From NCBI GenBank assembly GCA_032622095.1, contig CP136065.1, forward strand, positions 243,349,474 through 243,413,473: 64,000 nt of DNA, given 5' to 3'. Below the pieces are notes generated by a model. That model saw only the letters and a program-made list of their open reading frames with translations. It made no database searches and had not been told where the DNA came from. The position numbers and the translations under genes were made by a program. Origin of the DNA: Siphonodentalium dalli. Its lineage: Eukaryota; Mollusca; Scaphopoda; Gadilida; Siphonodentaliidae. Position 1 is the first letter of the stretch, and each line of letters opens with the position of its first letter. This document shows positions 10,212 through 26,305 of this stretch, piece after piece.

Positions 10212-13200
10212 TGGATGATTCCTCATGTATCTATCTATATATGCAAGGATGATTCCTCATGTATCTATCTATATATGCAAGGATGATTCCTCGTGTATCT
10301 ATTTATATATGCAGGGATGATTCCTCGTGTATCTATCTATATATGCAAGGATGATTCCTCATGTATCTATTTATATATGCAAGCATGATTCCTCATGTAT
10401 CTATCTATATATGCAGGGATGATTCCTCATGTATGTATCTATATATGCAAGGATGATTCCTCATGTATCTATCTATATATGCAAGGATGATTCCTCATGT
10501 ATCTATCTATATATGCAAGGATGATTCCTCATGTATCTATCTATATATGCAGGGATGATTCCTCATGTATCTATCTATATATGCAGGGATGATTCCTCAT
10601 GTATCTATCTATATATGCAGGGATGATTCCTCATGTATCTATTTATATATGCAAGGATGATTCCTCATGTATCTATCTATATATGCAAGGATGATTCCTC
10701 ATGTATCTATCTATATATGCAGGGATGATTCCTCATGTATCTATCTATATATCCAAGGATGATTCCTCATGTATCTATCTATATATGCAGGGATGATTCC
10801 TCATGCATCTATCTATATATGCAAGGATGATTCCTCATGCATCTATCTATATATGCGTGGATGATTCCTCATGTATCTATCTATATATGCAAGGATGATT
10901 CCTCATGTATCTATCTATATATGCAGGGATGATTCCTCATGTATCTATCTATATATGCAGGGATGATTCCTCATGTATCTATCTATATATGCAAGGATGA
11001 TTCCTCATGTATCTATATATATATGCAAGGATGATTCCTCATGTATCTATCTATATATGCAAGGATGATTCCTCATGTATCTATCTATATATGCAGGGAT
11101 GATCCCTCGTGTATCTATCTATATATGTAGGGATGATTCCTCATGTATCTATCTATATATGCAAGGATGATTCCTCATGTATATATCTATATATGCAGGG
11201 ATGATTCCTCGTGTATCTATCTATATATGCGTGGATGATTCCTCATGTATCTATCTATATATGCAAGGATGATTCCTCATGTATCTATCTATATATGCAG
11301 GGATGATTCCTCATGTATCTATCTATATATGCAGGGATGATTCCTCATGTATCTATCTATATATGCAGGGATGATTCCTCATGTATCTATCTATATATGC
11401 AGGGATGATTCCTCATGTATCTATCTATATATGCAAGGATGATTCCTCATGTATCTATATATATATGCAAGGATGATTCCTCATGTATCTATCTATATAT
11501 GCAAGGATGATTCCTCATGTATCTATCTATATATGCAGGGATGATTCCTCATGTATCTATCTATATATGCAAGGATGATTCCTCATGTATCTATCTATAT
11601 ATGCAAGGATGATTCCTCATGTATCTATCTATATATGCAGGGATGATTCCTCGTGTATCTATCTATATATGCAGGGATGATTCCTCATGTATCCATCTAT
11701 ATATGCAAGGATGATTCCTCATGTATCTATCTATATATGCAGGGATGATTCCTCATGTATCTATCTATATATGCAAGGATGATTCCTCATGTATCTATCT
11801 ATATATGCAGGGATGATTCCTCGTGTATCTATCTATATATGCAGGGATGATTCCTCATGTATCTATCTATATATGCAGGGATGATTCCTCATGTATCTAT
11901 CTATATATGCAAGGATGATTCCTCATGTATCTATCTATATATGCAGGAATGATTCCTCATGTATCTATCTATATATGCAAGGATGATTCCTCATGTATCT
12001 ATCTATATATGCAGGAATGATTCCTCGTGTATCTATCTATATATGCAAGGATGATTCCTCATGTATCTATCTATATATGCAGGGATGATTCCTCATGTAT
12101 CTATCTATATATGCAAGGATGATTCCTCATGTATCTATCTATATATGCAAGGATGATTCCTCATGTATCTATCTATATATGCAAGGATGATTCCTCATGT
12201 ATCTATCTATATATGCAGGGATGATTCCTCATGTATCTATTTATATATGAAGGGATGATTCCTCATGTATCTATCTATATATGCAAGGATGATTCCTCAT
12301 GTATCTATCTATATATGCAAGGATGATTCCTCATGTATCTATCTATATATGCAGGGATGATTCCTTATGTATATATCTATATATGCAAGGATGATTCCTC
12401 ATGTATCTATCTATTTATGAAGGGATGATTCCTTATGTATATATCTATATATCCATGGATGATTCCTCATGTATCTATCTATATATGCAGGGATGATTCC
12501 TCATGTATCTATCTATATATGCAGGGATGATTCCTCATGTATCTATTTATATATGCAAGGATGATTCCTCATGTATCTATCTATATATGCAGGGATGATT
12601 CCTCATGTATCTATTTATATATGAAGGGATGATTCCTCATGTATCTATTTATATATGAAGGGATGATTCCTCATGTATCTATTTATATATGCAAGGATGA
12701 TTCCTCATGTATCTATCTATATATGCAAGGATGATTCCTCATGTATCTATCTATATATGAAGGGATGATTCCTTATGTATATATCTATATATCCATGGAT
12801 GATTCCTCATGTATCTATCTATATATGCAGGGATGATTCCTCATGTATCTATTTATATATGAAGGGATGATTCCTCATGTATCTATCTATATATGCAAGG
12901 ATGATTCCTCATGTATCTATCTATATATGCAAGGGTGATTCCTCATGTATCTATCTATAGATGCATGGATGATTCCTCATACATATATCTATACATGCAA
13001 GGATGATTCCTAATGTATCTATCTATATATGCAGGGATGATTCCTCATGTATCTATCTATATATGCAAGGATGATTCCTCATGTATCTATTTATATATGA
13101 AGGGATGATTCCTCATGTATCTATCTATATATGCAAGGATGATTCCTCATGTATCTATCTATATATGCAAGGATGATTCCTCATGTATCTATCTATATAT

Positions 13201-16200
13201 GCAGGGATGATTCCGCATGTATCTATTTATATATGCAGGGATGATTCCTCATGTATATATCTATATATGCAGGGATGATTCCTCATGTATCTATTTATAT
13301 ATGCAAGGATGATTCCTCATGTATCTATCTATATATGCAGGATGATTCCTCATGTATATATTTATATATGCAAGGATGATTCCTCATGTATCTATCTATA
13401 TATGCAGGGATGATTCCTCATGTATCTATTTATATATGCAGGGATGATTCCTCATGTATCTATCTATATATGCAGGGATGATTCCTCATGTATCTATTTA
13501 TATATGCAGGGATGATTCCTCATGTATCTATCTATATATGCAGGGATGATTCCTCATGTATCTATTTATATATGCAAGGATGATTCCTCATGTATCTATC
13601 TATATATGAAGGGATGATTCCTCATGTATCTATTTATATATGCAAGGATGATTCCTCATGTATCTATCTATATATGCAAGGATGATTCCTCATGTATCTA
13701 TTTATATATGCAGGGATGATTCCTCATGTATCTATCTATATATGCAGGGATGATTCCTCATGTATCTATTTATATATGCAGGGATGATTCCTCATGTATC
13801 TATCTATATATGCAGGGATGATTCCTCATGTATCTATCTATATATGCAGGGATGATTCCTCATGTATCTATCTATATATGCAGGGATGATTCCTCATGTA
13901 TCTATCTATATATGCAGGGATGATTCCTCATGTATCTATTTATATATGCAAGGATGATTCCTCATGTATCTAGCTATATATGCAGGGATGATTCCTCATG
14001 TATCTATCTATATATGCAGGGATGATTCCTCATGTATCTATCTATATATGCAAGGATGATTCCTCATGTATCTATCTATATATGCAGGGATGATTCCTCA
14101 TGTATCTATTTATATATGCAGGGATGATTCCTCATGTATCTATCTATATATGCAGGGATGATTCCTCATGTATCTATTTATATATGCAGGGATGATTCCT
14201 CATGTATCTATCTATATATGCAGGGATGATTCCTCATGTATCTATTTATATATGCAAGGATGATTCCTCATGTATCTATCTATATATGCAGGGATGATTC
14301 CTCATGTATCTATTTATATATGCAAGGATGATTCCTCATGTATCTATCTATATATGCAAGGATGATTCCTCATGTATCTATTTATATATGCAGGGATGAT
14401 TCCTCATGTATCTATCTATATATGCAGGGATGATTCCTCATGTATCTATTTATATATGCAGGGATGATTCCTCATGTATCTATCTATATATGCAGGGATG
14501 ATTCCTCATGTATCTATCTATATATGCAGGGATGATTCCTCATGTATCTATCTATATATGCAGGGATGATTCCTCATGTATCTATCTATATATGCAGGGA
14601 TGATTCCTCATGTATCTATCTATATATGCAGGGATGATTCCTCATGTATCTATCTATATATGCAGGGATGATTCCTCATGTATCTATCTATATATGCAGG
14701 GATGATTCCTCATGTATCTATTTATATATGCAGGGATGATTCCTCATGTATCTATCTATATATGCAGGGATGATTCCTCATGTATCTATTTATATATGCA
14801 GGGATGATTCCTCATGTATCTATCTATATATGCAGGGATGATTCCTCATGTATCTATCTATATATGCAGGGATGATTACTCATGTATCTACCTATATATG
14901 CAGGGATGATTCCTCATGTATCTATCTATATATGCAGGGATGATTCCTCATGTATCTATTTATATATGCAAGGATGATTCCTCATGTGTCTATCTATATA
15001 TGCAGGGATGATTCCTCATGTATCTATTTATATATGCAAGGATGATTCCTCATGTATCTATCTGTATATGAAGGGATGATTCCTCATGTATCTATTTATA
15101 TATGCAAGGATGATTCCTCATGTATCTATCTATATATGCAAGGATGATTCCTCATGTATCTATTTATATATGCAGGGATGATTCCTCATGTATCTATCTA
15201 TATATGCAAGGATGATTCCTCATGTATCTATTTATATATGCAGGGATGATTCCTCATGTATCTATCTATATATGCAGGGATGATTCCTCATGTATCTATC
15301 TATATATGCAGGGATGATTCCTCATGTATCTATCTATATATGCAGGGATGATTCCTCATGTATCTATCTATATATGCAGGGATGATTCCTCATGTATCTA
15401 TTTATATATGCAAGGATGATTCCTCATGTATCTAGCTATATATGCAGGGATGATTCCTCATGTATCTATCTATATATGCAGGGATGATTCCTCATGTATC
15501 TATCTATATATGCAAGGATGATTCCTCATGTATCTATCTATATATGCAGGGATGATTCCTCATGTATCTATTTATATATGCAGGGATGATTCCTCATGTA
15601 TCTATCTATATATGCAGGGATGATTCCTCATGTATCTATTTATATATGCAGGGATGATTCCTCATGTATCTATCTATATATGCAGGGATGATTCCTCATG
15701 TATCTATTTATATATGCAAGGATGATTCCTCATGTATCTATCTATATATGCAGGGATGATTCCTCATGTATCTATTTATATATGCAAGGATGATTCCTCA
15801 TGTATCTATCTATATATGCAAGGATGATTCCTCATGTATCTAGTTATATATGCAGGGATGATTCCTCATGTATCTATCTATATATGCAGGGATGATTCCT
15901 CATGTATCTATTTATATATGCAGGGATGATTCCTCATGTATCTATCTATATATGCAGGGATGATTCCTCATGTATCTATCTATATATGCAGGGATGATTC
16001 CTCATGTATCTATCTATATATGCAGGGATGATTCCTCATGTATCTATCTATATATGCAGGGATGATTCCTCATGTATCTATCTATATATGCAGGGATGAT
16101 TCCTCATGTATCTATCTATATATGCAGGGATGATTCCTCATGTATCTATCTATATATGCAGGGATGATTCCTCATGTATCTATTTATATATGCAGGGATG

Positions 16201-19200
16201 ATTCCTCATGTATCTATTTATATATGCAAGGATGATTCCTCATGTATCTATTTATATATGCAGGGATGATTCCTCATGTATCTATCTATATATGCAGGGA
16301 TGATTCCGCATGTATCTATATATGCAAGGATGATTCCTGATGTATCTATCTATATATGCAGGGATGATTCCTCATGTATCTATTTATATATGCAAGGATG
16401 ATTCCTCATGTATCAATCTATATATGCAAGGATGATTCCGCATGTATCTATCTATATATGCAAGGATGATTCCTCATGTATCTATCTGTATATGCAGGGA
16501 TGATTCCTCATGTATCTATCTATATATGCAAGGATGATTCCTCATGTATCTATTTATATATGCAAGGATGATTCCTCATGTATCTATTTATATATGCAAG
16601 GATGATTCCTCATGTATCTATCTATATATGCAGGGATGATTCCTCATGTATCTATCTATATATGCAGGGATGATTCCTCATGTATCTATTTATATATGCA
16701 GGGATGATTCTTCATGTATCTATTTATATATGCAAGGATGATTCCTCATGTATCTATCTATATATGCAGGGATGATTCCTCATGTATCTATCTATATATG
16801 CAGGGATGATTCCTCATGTATCTATCTATATATGCAGGGATGATTCCTCATGTATCTATCTATATATGCAGGGATGATTCCTCATGTATCTATTTATATA
16901 TGCAGGGATGATTCCTCATGTATCTATCTATATATGCAGGGATGATTCCTCATGTATCTATTTATATATGCAGGGATGATTCCTCATGTATCTATCTATA
17001 TATGCAGGGATGATTCCTCATGTATCTATTTATATATGCAAGGATGATTCCTCATGTATCTATCTATATATGCAGGGATGATTCCTCATGTATCTATTTA
17101 TATATGCAAGGATGATTCCTCATGTATCTATCTATATATGCAAGGATGATTCCTCATGTATCTATTTATATATGCAGGGATGATTCCTCATGTATCTATC
17201 TATATATGCAGGGATGATTCCTCATGTATCTATTTATATATGCAGGGATGATTCCTCATGTATCTATCTATATATGCAGGGATGATTCCTCATGTATCTA
17301 TCTATATATGCAGGGATGATTCCTCATGTATCTATCTATATATGCAGGGATGATTCCTCATGTATCTATCTATATATGCAGGGATGATTCCTCATGTATC
17401 TATCTATATATGCAGGGATGATTCCTCATGTATCTATCTATATATGCAGGGATGATTCCTCATGTATCTATCTATATATGCAGGGATGATTCCTCATGTA
17501 TCTATTTATATATGCAGGGATGATTCCTCATGTATCTATTTATATATGCAAGGATGATTCCTCATGTATCTATTTATATATGCAGGGATGATTCCTCATG
17601 TATCTATCTATATATGCAGGGATGATTCCGCATGTATCTATATATGCAAGGATGATTCCTCATGTATCTATCTATATATGCAGGGATGATTCCTCATGTA
17701 TCTATCTATATATGCAGGGATGATTCCTCATGTATCTATTTATATATGCAAGGATGATTCCTCATGTATCTATCTATATATGAAAGGATGATTCCTCGTG
17801 TATCTATCTATATATGCAAGGATGATTCCTGATGTATATATCTATATATGCAGGGATGATTCCTCATGTATCTATTTATATATGCAAGGATGATTCCTCA
17901 TGTATCAATCTATATATGCAAGGATGATTCCGCATGTATCTATCTATATATGCAAGGATGATTCCTCATGTATCTATCTGTATATGCAGGGATGATTCCT
18001 CATGTATCTATCTATATATGCAAGGATGATTCCTCATGTATCTATTTATATATGCAAGGATGATTCCTCATGTATCTATTTATATATGCAAGGATGATTC
18101 CTCATGTATCTATCTATATATGCAGGGATGATTCCTCATGTATCTATCTATATATGCAGGGATGATTCCTCATGTATCTATTTATATATGCAGGGATGAT
18201 TCTTCATGTATCTATTTATATATGCAAGGATGATTCCTCATGTATCTATCTATATATGCAGGGATGATTCCTCATGTATCTATCTATATATGCAGGGATG
18301 ATTCCTCATGTATCTATCTATATATGCAGGGATGATTCCTCATGTATCTATCTATATATGCAGGGATGATTCCTCATGTATCTATCTATATATGCAGGGA
18401 TGATTCCTCATGTATCTATCTATATATGCAGGGATGATTCCTCATGTATCTATCTATATATGCAGGGATTATTCCTCATGTATCTATCTATATATGCAGG
18501 GATGATTCCCCATGTATCTATCTATATATGCAGGGATGATTCCTCATGTATCTATTTATATATGCAGGGATGATTCCTCATGTATCTATCTATATATGCA
18601 GGGATGATTCCTCATGTATCTATCTATATATGCAGGGATGATTCCTCATGAATCTATTTATATATGCAGGGATGATTCCTCATGTATCTATTTATATATG
18701 CAGGGATGATTCCTCATGTATCTATTTATATATGCAGGGATGATTCCTCATGTATATATCTATATATGCAGGGATGATTCCTCATGTATCTATCTATATA
18801 TGCAGGGATGATTCCTCATGTATCTATCTATATATGCAGGGATGATTCCTCATGTATCTATCTATATATGCAGGGATGATTCCTCATGTATCTATTTATA
18901 TATGCAAGGATGATTCCTCATGTATCTATCTATATATGCAGGGATGATTCCTCATGTATCTATTTATATATGCAAGGATGATTCCTCATGTATCTATCTA
19001 TATATGCAAGGATGATTCCTCATGTATCTATTTATATATGCAGGGATGATTCCTCATGTATCTATCTATATATGCAGGGATGATTCCTCATGTATCTATT
19101 TATATATGCAAGGATGATTCCTCATGTATCTAGCTATATATGCAGGGATGATTCCTCATGTATCTATCTATATATGCAGGGATGATTCCTCATGTATCTA

Positions 19201-22200
19201 TCTATATATGCAAGGATGATTCCTCATGTATCTATCTATATATGCAGGGATGATTCCTCATGTATCTATTTATATATGCAGGGATGATTCCTCATGTATC
19301 TATCTATATATGCAGGGATGATTCCTCATGTATCTATTTATATATGCAGGGATGATTCCTCATGTATCTATCTATATATACAGGGATGATTCCTCATGTA
19401 TCTATTTATATATGCAAGGATGATTCCTCATGTATCTATCTATATATGCAGGGATGATTCCTCATGTATCTATTTATATATGCAAGGATGATTCCTCATG
19501 TATCTATCTATATATGCAAGGATGATTCCTCATGTATCTATTTATATATGCAGGGATGATTCCTCATGTATCTATCTATATATGCAGGGATGATTCCTCA
19601 TGTATCTATTTATATATGCAGGGATGATTCCTCATGTATCTATCTATATATGCAGGGATGATTCCTCATGTATCTATCTATATATGCAGGGATGATTCCT
19701 CATGTATCTATCTATATATGCAGGGATGATTCCTCATGTATCTATCTATATATGCAGGGATGATTCCTCATGTATCTATCTATATATGCAGGGATGATTC
19801 CTCATGTATCTATCTATATATGCAGGGATGATTCCTCATGTATCTATCTATATATGCAGGGATGATTCCTCATGTATCTATTTATATATGCAGGGATGAT
19901 TCCTCATGTATCTATCTATATATGCAGGGATGATTCCTCATGTATCTATTTATATATGCAGGGATGATTCCTCATGTATCTATCTATATATGCAGGGATG
20001 ATTCCTCATGTATCTATCTATATATGCAGGGATGATTCCTCATGTATCTATCTATATATGCAGGGATGATTCCTCATGTATCTATCTATATATGCAGGGA
20101 TGATTCCTCATGTATCTATTTATATATGCAAGGATGATTCCTCATGTGTCTATCTATATATGCAGGGATGATTCCTCATGTATCTATTTATATATGCAAG
20201 GATGATTCCTCATGTATCTATCTGTATATGAAGGGATGATTCCTCATGTATCTATTTATATATGCAAGGATGATTCCTCATGTATCTATCTATATATGCA
20301 AGGATGATTCCTCATGTATCTATTTATATATGCAGGGATGATTCCTCATGTATCTATCTATATATGCAAGGATGATTCCTCATGTATCTATTTATATATG
20401 CAGGGATGATTCCTCATGTATCTATCTATATATGCAGGGATGATTCCTCATGTATCTATCTATATATGCAGGGATGATTCCTCATGTATCTATCTATATA
20501 TGCAGGGATGATTCCTCATGTATCTATCTATATATGCAGGGATGATTCCTCATGTATCTATTTATATATGCAAGGATGATTCCTCATGTATCTAGCTATA
20601 TATGCAGGGATGATTCCTCATGTATCTATCTATATATGCAGGGATGATTCCTCATGTATCTATCTATATATGCAAGGATGATTCCTCATGTATCTATCTA
20701 TATATGCAGGGATGATTCCTCATGTATCTATTTATATATGCAGGGATGATTCCTCATGTATCTATCTATATATGCAGGGATGATTCCTCATGTATCTATT
20801 TATATATGCAGGGATGATTCCTCATGTATCTATCTATATATGCAGGGATGATTCCTCATGTATCTATTTATATATGCAAGGATGATTCCTCATGTATCTA
20901 TCTATATATGCAGGGATGATTCCTCATGTATCTATTTATATATGCAAGGATGATTCCTCATGTATCTATCTATATATGCAAGGATGATTCCTCATGTATC
21001 TATTTATATATGCAGGGATGATTCCTCATGTATCTATCTATATATGCAGGGATGATTCCTCATGTATCTATTTATATATGCAGGGATGATTCCTCATGTA
21101 TCTATCTATATATGCAGGGATGATTCCTCATGTATCTATCTATATATGCAGGGATGATTCCTCATGTATCTATCTATATATGCAGGGATGATTCCTCATG
21201 TATCTATCTATATATGCAGGGATGATTCCTCATGTATCTATCTATATATGCAGGGATGATTCCTCATGTATCTATCTATATATGCAGGGATGATTCCTCA
21301 TGTATCTATCTATATATGCAGGGATGATTCCTCATGTATCTATTTATATATGCAGGGATGATTCCTCATGTATCTATTTATATATGCAAGGATGATTCCT
21401 CATGTATCTATTTATATATGCAGGGATGATTCCTCATGTATCTATCTATATATGCAGGGATGATTCCGCATGTATCTATATATGCAAGGATGATTCCTCA
21501 TGTATCTATCTATATATGCAGGGATGATTCCTCATGTATCTATCTATATATGCAGGGATGATTCCTCATGTATCTATTTATATATGCAAGGATGATTCCT
21601 CATGTATCTATCTATATATGAAAGGATGATTCCTCGTGTATCTATCTATATATGCAAGGATGATTCCTGATGTATCTATCTATATATGCAGGGATGATTC
21701 CTCATGTATCTATTTATATATGCAAGGATGATTCCTCATGTATCAATCTATATATGCAAGGATGATTCCGCATGTATCTATCTATATATGCAAGGATGAT
21801 TCCTCATGTATCTATCTGTATATGCAGGGATGATTCCTCATGTATCTATCTATATATGCAAGGATGATTCCTCATGTATCTATTTATATATGCAAGGATG
21901 ATTCCTCATGTATCTATTTATATATGCAAGGATGATTCCTCATGTATCTATCTATATATGCAGGGATGATTCCTCATGTATCTATCTATATATGCAGGGA
22001 TGATTCCTCATGTATCTATTTATATATGCAGGGATGATTCTTCATGTATCTATTTATATATGCAAGGATGATTCCTCATGTATCTATCTATATATGCAGG
22101 GATGATTCCTCATGTATCTATCTATATATGCAGGGATGATTCCTCATGTATCTATCTATATATGCAGGGATGATTCCTCATGTATCTATCTATATATGCA

Positions 22201-24174
22201 GGGATGATTCCTCATGTATCTATCTATATATGCAGGGATGATTCCTCATGTATCTATCTATATATGCAGGGATGATTCCTCATGTATCTATCTATATATG
22301 CAGGGATTATTCCTCATGTATCTATCTATATATGCAGGGATGATTCCCCATGTATCTATCTATATATGCAGGGATGATTCCTCATGTATCTATTTATATA
22401 TGCAGGGATGATTCCTCATGTATCTATCTATATATGCAGGGATGATTCCTCATGTATCTATCTATATATGCAGGGATGATTCCTCATGAATCTATTTATA
22501 TATGCAGGGATGATTCCTCATGTATCTATTTATATATGCAGGGATGATTCCTCATGTATCTATTTATATATGCAGGGATGATTCCTCATGTATATATCTA
22601 TATATGCAGGGATGATTCCTCATGTATCTATCTATATATGCAGGGATGATTCCTCATGTATCTATCTATATATGCAGGGATGATTCCTCATGTATCTATC
22701 TATATATGCAGGGATGATTCCTCATGTATCTATTTATATATGCAAGGATGATTCCTCATGTATCTATCTATATATGCAGGGATGATTCCTCATGTATCTA
22801 TCTATATATGCAGGGATGATTCCTCATGTATCTATTTATATATGCAAGGATGATTCCTCATGTATCTATCTATATATGCAGGGATGATTCCTCATGTATC
22901 TATCTATATATGCAGGGATGATTCCTCATGTATCTATCTATATATGCAGGGATGATTCCTCATATATCTATTTATATATGCAAGGATGATTCCTCATGTA
23001 TCTATCTATATATGCAGGGATGATTCCTCGTGTATCTATTTATATATGCAGGGATGATTCCTCATGTATCTATCTATATATGCAGGGATGATTCCTCATG
23101 TATCTATCTATATATGCAGGGATGATTCCTCATGTATCTATTTATATATGCAAGGATGATTCCTCATGTATCTATCTATATATGCAGGGATGATTCCTCA
23201 TGTATCTATCTATATATGCAGGGATGATTCCTCATGTATCTATTTATATATGCAAGGATGATTCCTCATGTATCTATCTATATATGCAGGAATGATTCCT
23301 CATGTATCTATCTATATATGCAGGGATGATTCCTCATGTATCTATCTATATATGCAGGGATGATTCCTCATGTATCTATCTATATATGCAGGGATGATTC
23401 CTCATGTATCTATTTATATATGCAAGGATGATTCCTCATGTATCTATCTATATATGCAGGGATGATTCCTCATGTATCTATCTATATATGCAGGGATGAT
23501 TCCTCATGTATCTATCTATATATGCAGGGATGATTCCTCATGTATCTATCTATATATGCAGGGATGATTCCTCATGTATCTATCTATATATGCAGGGATG
23601 ATTCCTCATGTATCTATTTATATATGCAAGGATGATTCCTCATGTATCTATCTATATATGCAGGGATGATTCCTCATGTATCTATCTATATATGCAGGGA
23701 TGGTTCCTCATGTATCTATTTATATATGCAGGGTTGATTCCTCATGTATCTATTTATATATGCAAGGATTATTCCTCATGTATCTATCTATATATGCAGG
23801 GATGATTCCTCATGTATCTATTTATATATGCAAGGATGATTCCTCATGTATCTATCTATATATGCAGGGATGATTCCTCATGTATCTATCTATATATGCA
23901 GGGATGATTCCTCATGTATCTATTTATATATGCAAGGATGATTCCTCATGTATCTATCTATATATGCAGGGATGATTCCTCATGTATCTATCTATATATG
24001 CAAGGATGATTCCTCATGTATCTATCTATATATTCAGGGATGATTCCTCACGTATCTATCTATATATGCAGGGATGATTCCTCATGTATCTATCTATATA
24101 TGCAGGGATGATTCCTCATGTATCTATTTATATATGCAGGGATGATTCCTCATGTATCTATCTATTCATGCATG
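10212..24174 (+). repeat. 34-bp satellite array, about 410 units, intronic
   Basis: Uninterrupted tandem array of 34-bp units. The unit contains GATGATTCCTCATGTATC followed by a CTATCTATATATGC stretch. Two positions alternate widely (CTATC/CTATT, GCAGG/GCAAGG). A few units lack 4 bp, at 16308, 17630 and 21468. The unit is not a multiple of three and the consensus has a TGA every three units, so the 65-codon frames in it are not genes. It fills most of intron 2 of the channel gene. Edges are clean: the first unit follows TTTATCACAT and the last decays near CATGGATTATGCG. Confidence 0.97.
13873..22801 (+). repeat. Higher-order duplications inside the 34-bp satellite
   Basis: Rare variant units recur at fixed offsets. 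TAGCTATATA at 13971 and 15433 recurs at 19131 and 20593 (offset 5160). The GTGTC variant near 14987 and TCTGTATATGAAGG near 15061 recur at the same offset. From 17630 the match continues at offset 3838 (CCCCATG and CATGAATC variants near 18500 and 18650 recur near 22340 and 22487). A third offset, 1492, links the TTCTTCATG variant at 16709 to 18201. 5160 equals 152 units of 34 minus two 4-bp deletions. This points to recent block duplications of kilobase size rather than unit-by-unit slippage. Confidence 0.85.
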
Positions 24175-25541
24175 GATTATGCGTTAATAAAACTGTTGGT
24201 TAGAGTGGAAAATCCACATGACGGTCATTAGTTCACCTTCAGGTTTCCTCTCTTTGTCGATAAGACTTTTATAAACCGATGAGTCATTCTGGTTTATAGT
24301 TGGATCTCTAATAACACACATCAATAGTTTCTGATAGAAGGGTCCGATGGGAGTACAGTTGATGACAATCAGGTAATGGATCATGAATTTGTTATTAACT
24401 AATGGGCAATAATTATTAATAGTCCAACACGCTACCTGATGAAGCAATGTCGTACCATTTTATGTGTTAAGGTAGGTCAATAGTGGATGATTTATATTCT
24501 CTCCAGTTATTGTTATTTACCTACACACTGGTTCTGATGTAGATCGGTTGATTTCAAGCCGGATTTAACAATTCAATGTATATACTGAAACTGGATTTTT
24601 ATAAGAATAATTATGAGGCCCTTAAATATAGCCCAGATTGTTTGATACACTCGTCTGGTATGACCCCAATTATTTCTCGCGCTGAATTATAAAGCCAGAT
24701 TCTTCATCCCGATTTAACCCTTCCATTACTGGAGCTTCCTGAAATATTGCGATAACCTTATGCCAATGTATTTTAATATAAAGTTTATGAAAATAACTAA
24801 TTTGGTCAATATTTAGTCTAGGTAAACTACAGAACCACATAAATACATAATGTAACGTATATATATGACTCTTGGCAGACTGGTCAAGATTATTCACTAC
24901 TATATTATGGACAGCACAACGGAATGGTCCTCATTACTTATGGTATGCGAATGTGAACAATCATACTTTTGATTCTCGTGCCACATACATGTATGTGCTT
25001 TCAATTGCTGCGAAAACGTCATTGGTCATTGGGCTATAATATATACTGTTTTCGGGTATACGTGTATAGAGAGAGAACATAACGGTGTGCTGTTTTGTGA
25101 TTTCGGATTACAGGGCGAATATGGCAATAGTATAATTTATTGCCAAGTCATAAATTAACATGAAACAGGCAAAACAAAGAACATAATTATATACATAATA
25201 TACAGAAGGAATAGTTGCGTTCCCATCACGCGCATCATCACAACACATGCATGAATGCGTCAGCTGTTATATACTGTTATATACATATAATATTTATAAA
25301 TGTATGCATACATCGCACTGATGTCAGCCCCTCAACTCAGTGAGTAGAGTGGAGAATATACGTTCTCCCTAATCAGCGACAGTACTATAGTATACGTGAC
25401 ATGTTTGTATTGTCCCACACATCAGTGTCGCTTTAACAATGACACCTCTGAAATCGCACAAACAATAAAACCTTTTTGTGATAGTGTGTGGAAGCCTGTA
25501 CATAAGTAACATCGTATTCAGATAACAGAAACACATAACTA
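24175..25541. other. Intron 2 spacer, nothing recognised
   Basis: AT-rich; minus-strand frames at 24184-24447 and 24670-24897 are unremarkable. CTCAGTGAGTAGAGTGG near 25335 resembles a tRNA A-box, but no B-box or cloverleaf follows. Confidence 0.4.
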
Positions 25542-25615
25542 ACAAGAAAACCATAGTCAGAAATGGTAACGCCACCAAGATCGTATTATTAGCCATAAAT
25601 ATAAATAATAATACA
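25542..25615. repeat. Dispersed repeat, copy 2
   Basis: Same-orientation partner of 4397-4470, sharing GTCAGAAATGGTAACGCC and ATTATTAGCCATAAATATAA. Confidence 0.75.
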
Positions 25616-25794
25616 ATTATTCTATAAACTAGCTTTCAAATTTTATGCGGGAAATTTGCGTACTTCCATATTTCAAGTTTTCCCGTTTCTCGTGGCATAC
25701 ATTACTTTCATCAAACTGTCTTCTTTATTACACAAGCTGATAGGCCCGACTTCACCCGGGCTGTTTCCCATCTGCTTTCCGGTGAAAGGTGCGA

Positions 25795-26305
25795 TTTGAC
25801 CTTCAATTGACTATTTCGAAAGTCAAGGTCAGGTCAGGGTCATGATTTGTCCAGTCCAAAACACCCCCACCCGTAGAAAACTACCCATAGGTATCAAATT
25901 TCGTCGAAATCCGTCCGTTTTACCCAACTTGACCTTTAATTAACAATTTTGAAGGTCAAGGTAAGGTCAGAGTCATGATTTGACCCGTCCAAAACACCCC
26001 CCCCCCCCCCCCGACAAAAGTACCCATAGGTATCAAATTTCGTCGAAATCTATCCGTTTTATCCGAGTTGACCTTTGATTGGCCATATTGAAGGTCAAGG
26101 TCAGGCCGAGGTCACGATTTGACCCGTTCAAAACTCTCCTCGGACCAAAGTATCCCTAGGTATCAAATTTCGCCGAAATTTGTCCGTTTTACCCAAATTG
26201 ACCTTGCATTGACAGTTTTAATGGTCAAGGTCAGGTCGGGGTCACGATTTGACCCGTTCAAAACACTTCCCGGACACAAATACCCATAAGTATCAAATTA
26301 CGTTG
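25795..26305 (+). repeat. ~130-bp tandem repeat, four copies
   Basis: Each copy starts TTGACCTT (25796, 25929, 26068, 26198), then GGTCAAGGTCAGG, GATTTGACCCGT, an AAAACAC-C-rich stretch and TATCAAATTTCGTCGAAATC. Copy 2 has a run of about 15 C. The type is common in molluscan and other spiralian DNA (recollection, not a search). Confidence 0.88.

Noticed and set aside
18376-22411. Identical 65-codon frames at 18376-18573 and 22214-22411
   Set aside because: They are translations of the 34-bp satellite; identity reflects the 3838-bp block duplication, and the consensus carries regular stops.
10212-24174. CRISPR-like array
   Set aside because: Units are contiguous 34-bp repeats without unique spacers, in a eukaryotic context.
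25310-25370. tRNA gene or tRNA-derived SINE head
   Set aside because: Only an A-box-like stretch is present; no B-box or cloverleaf could be drawn.
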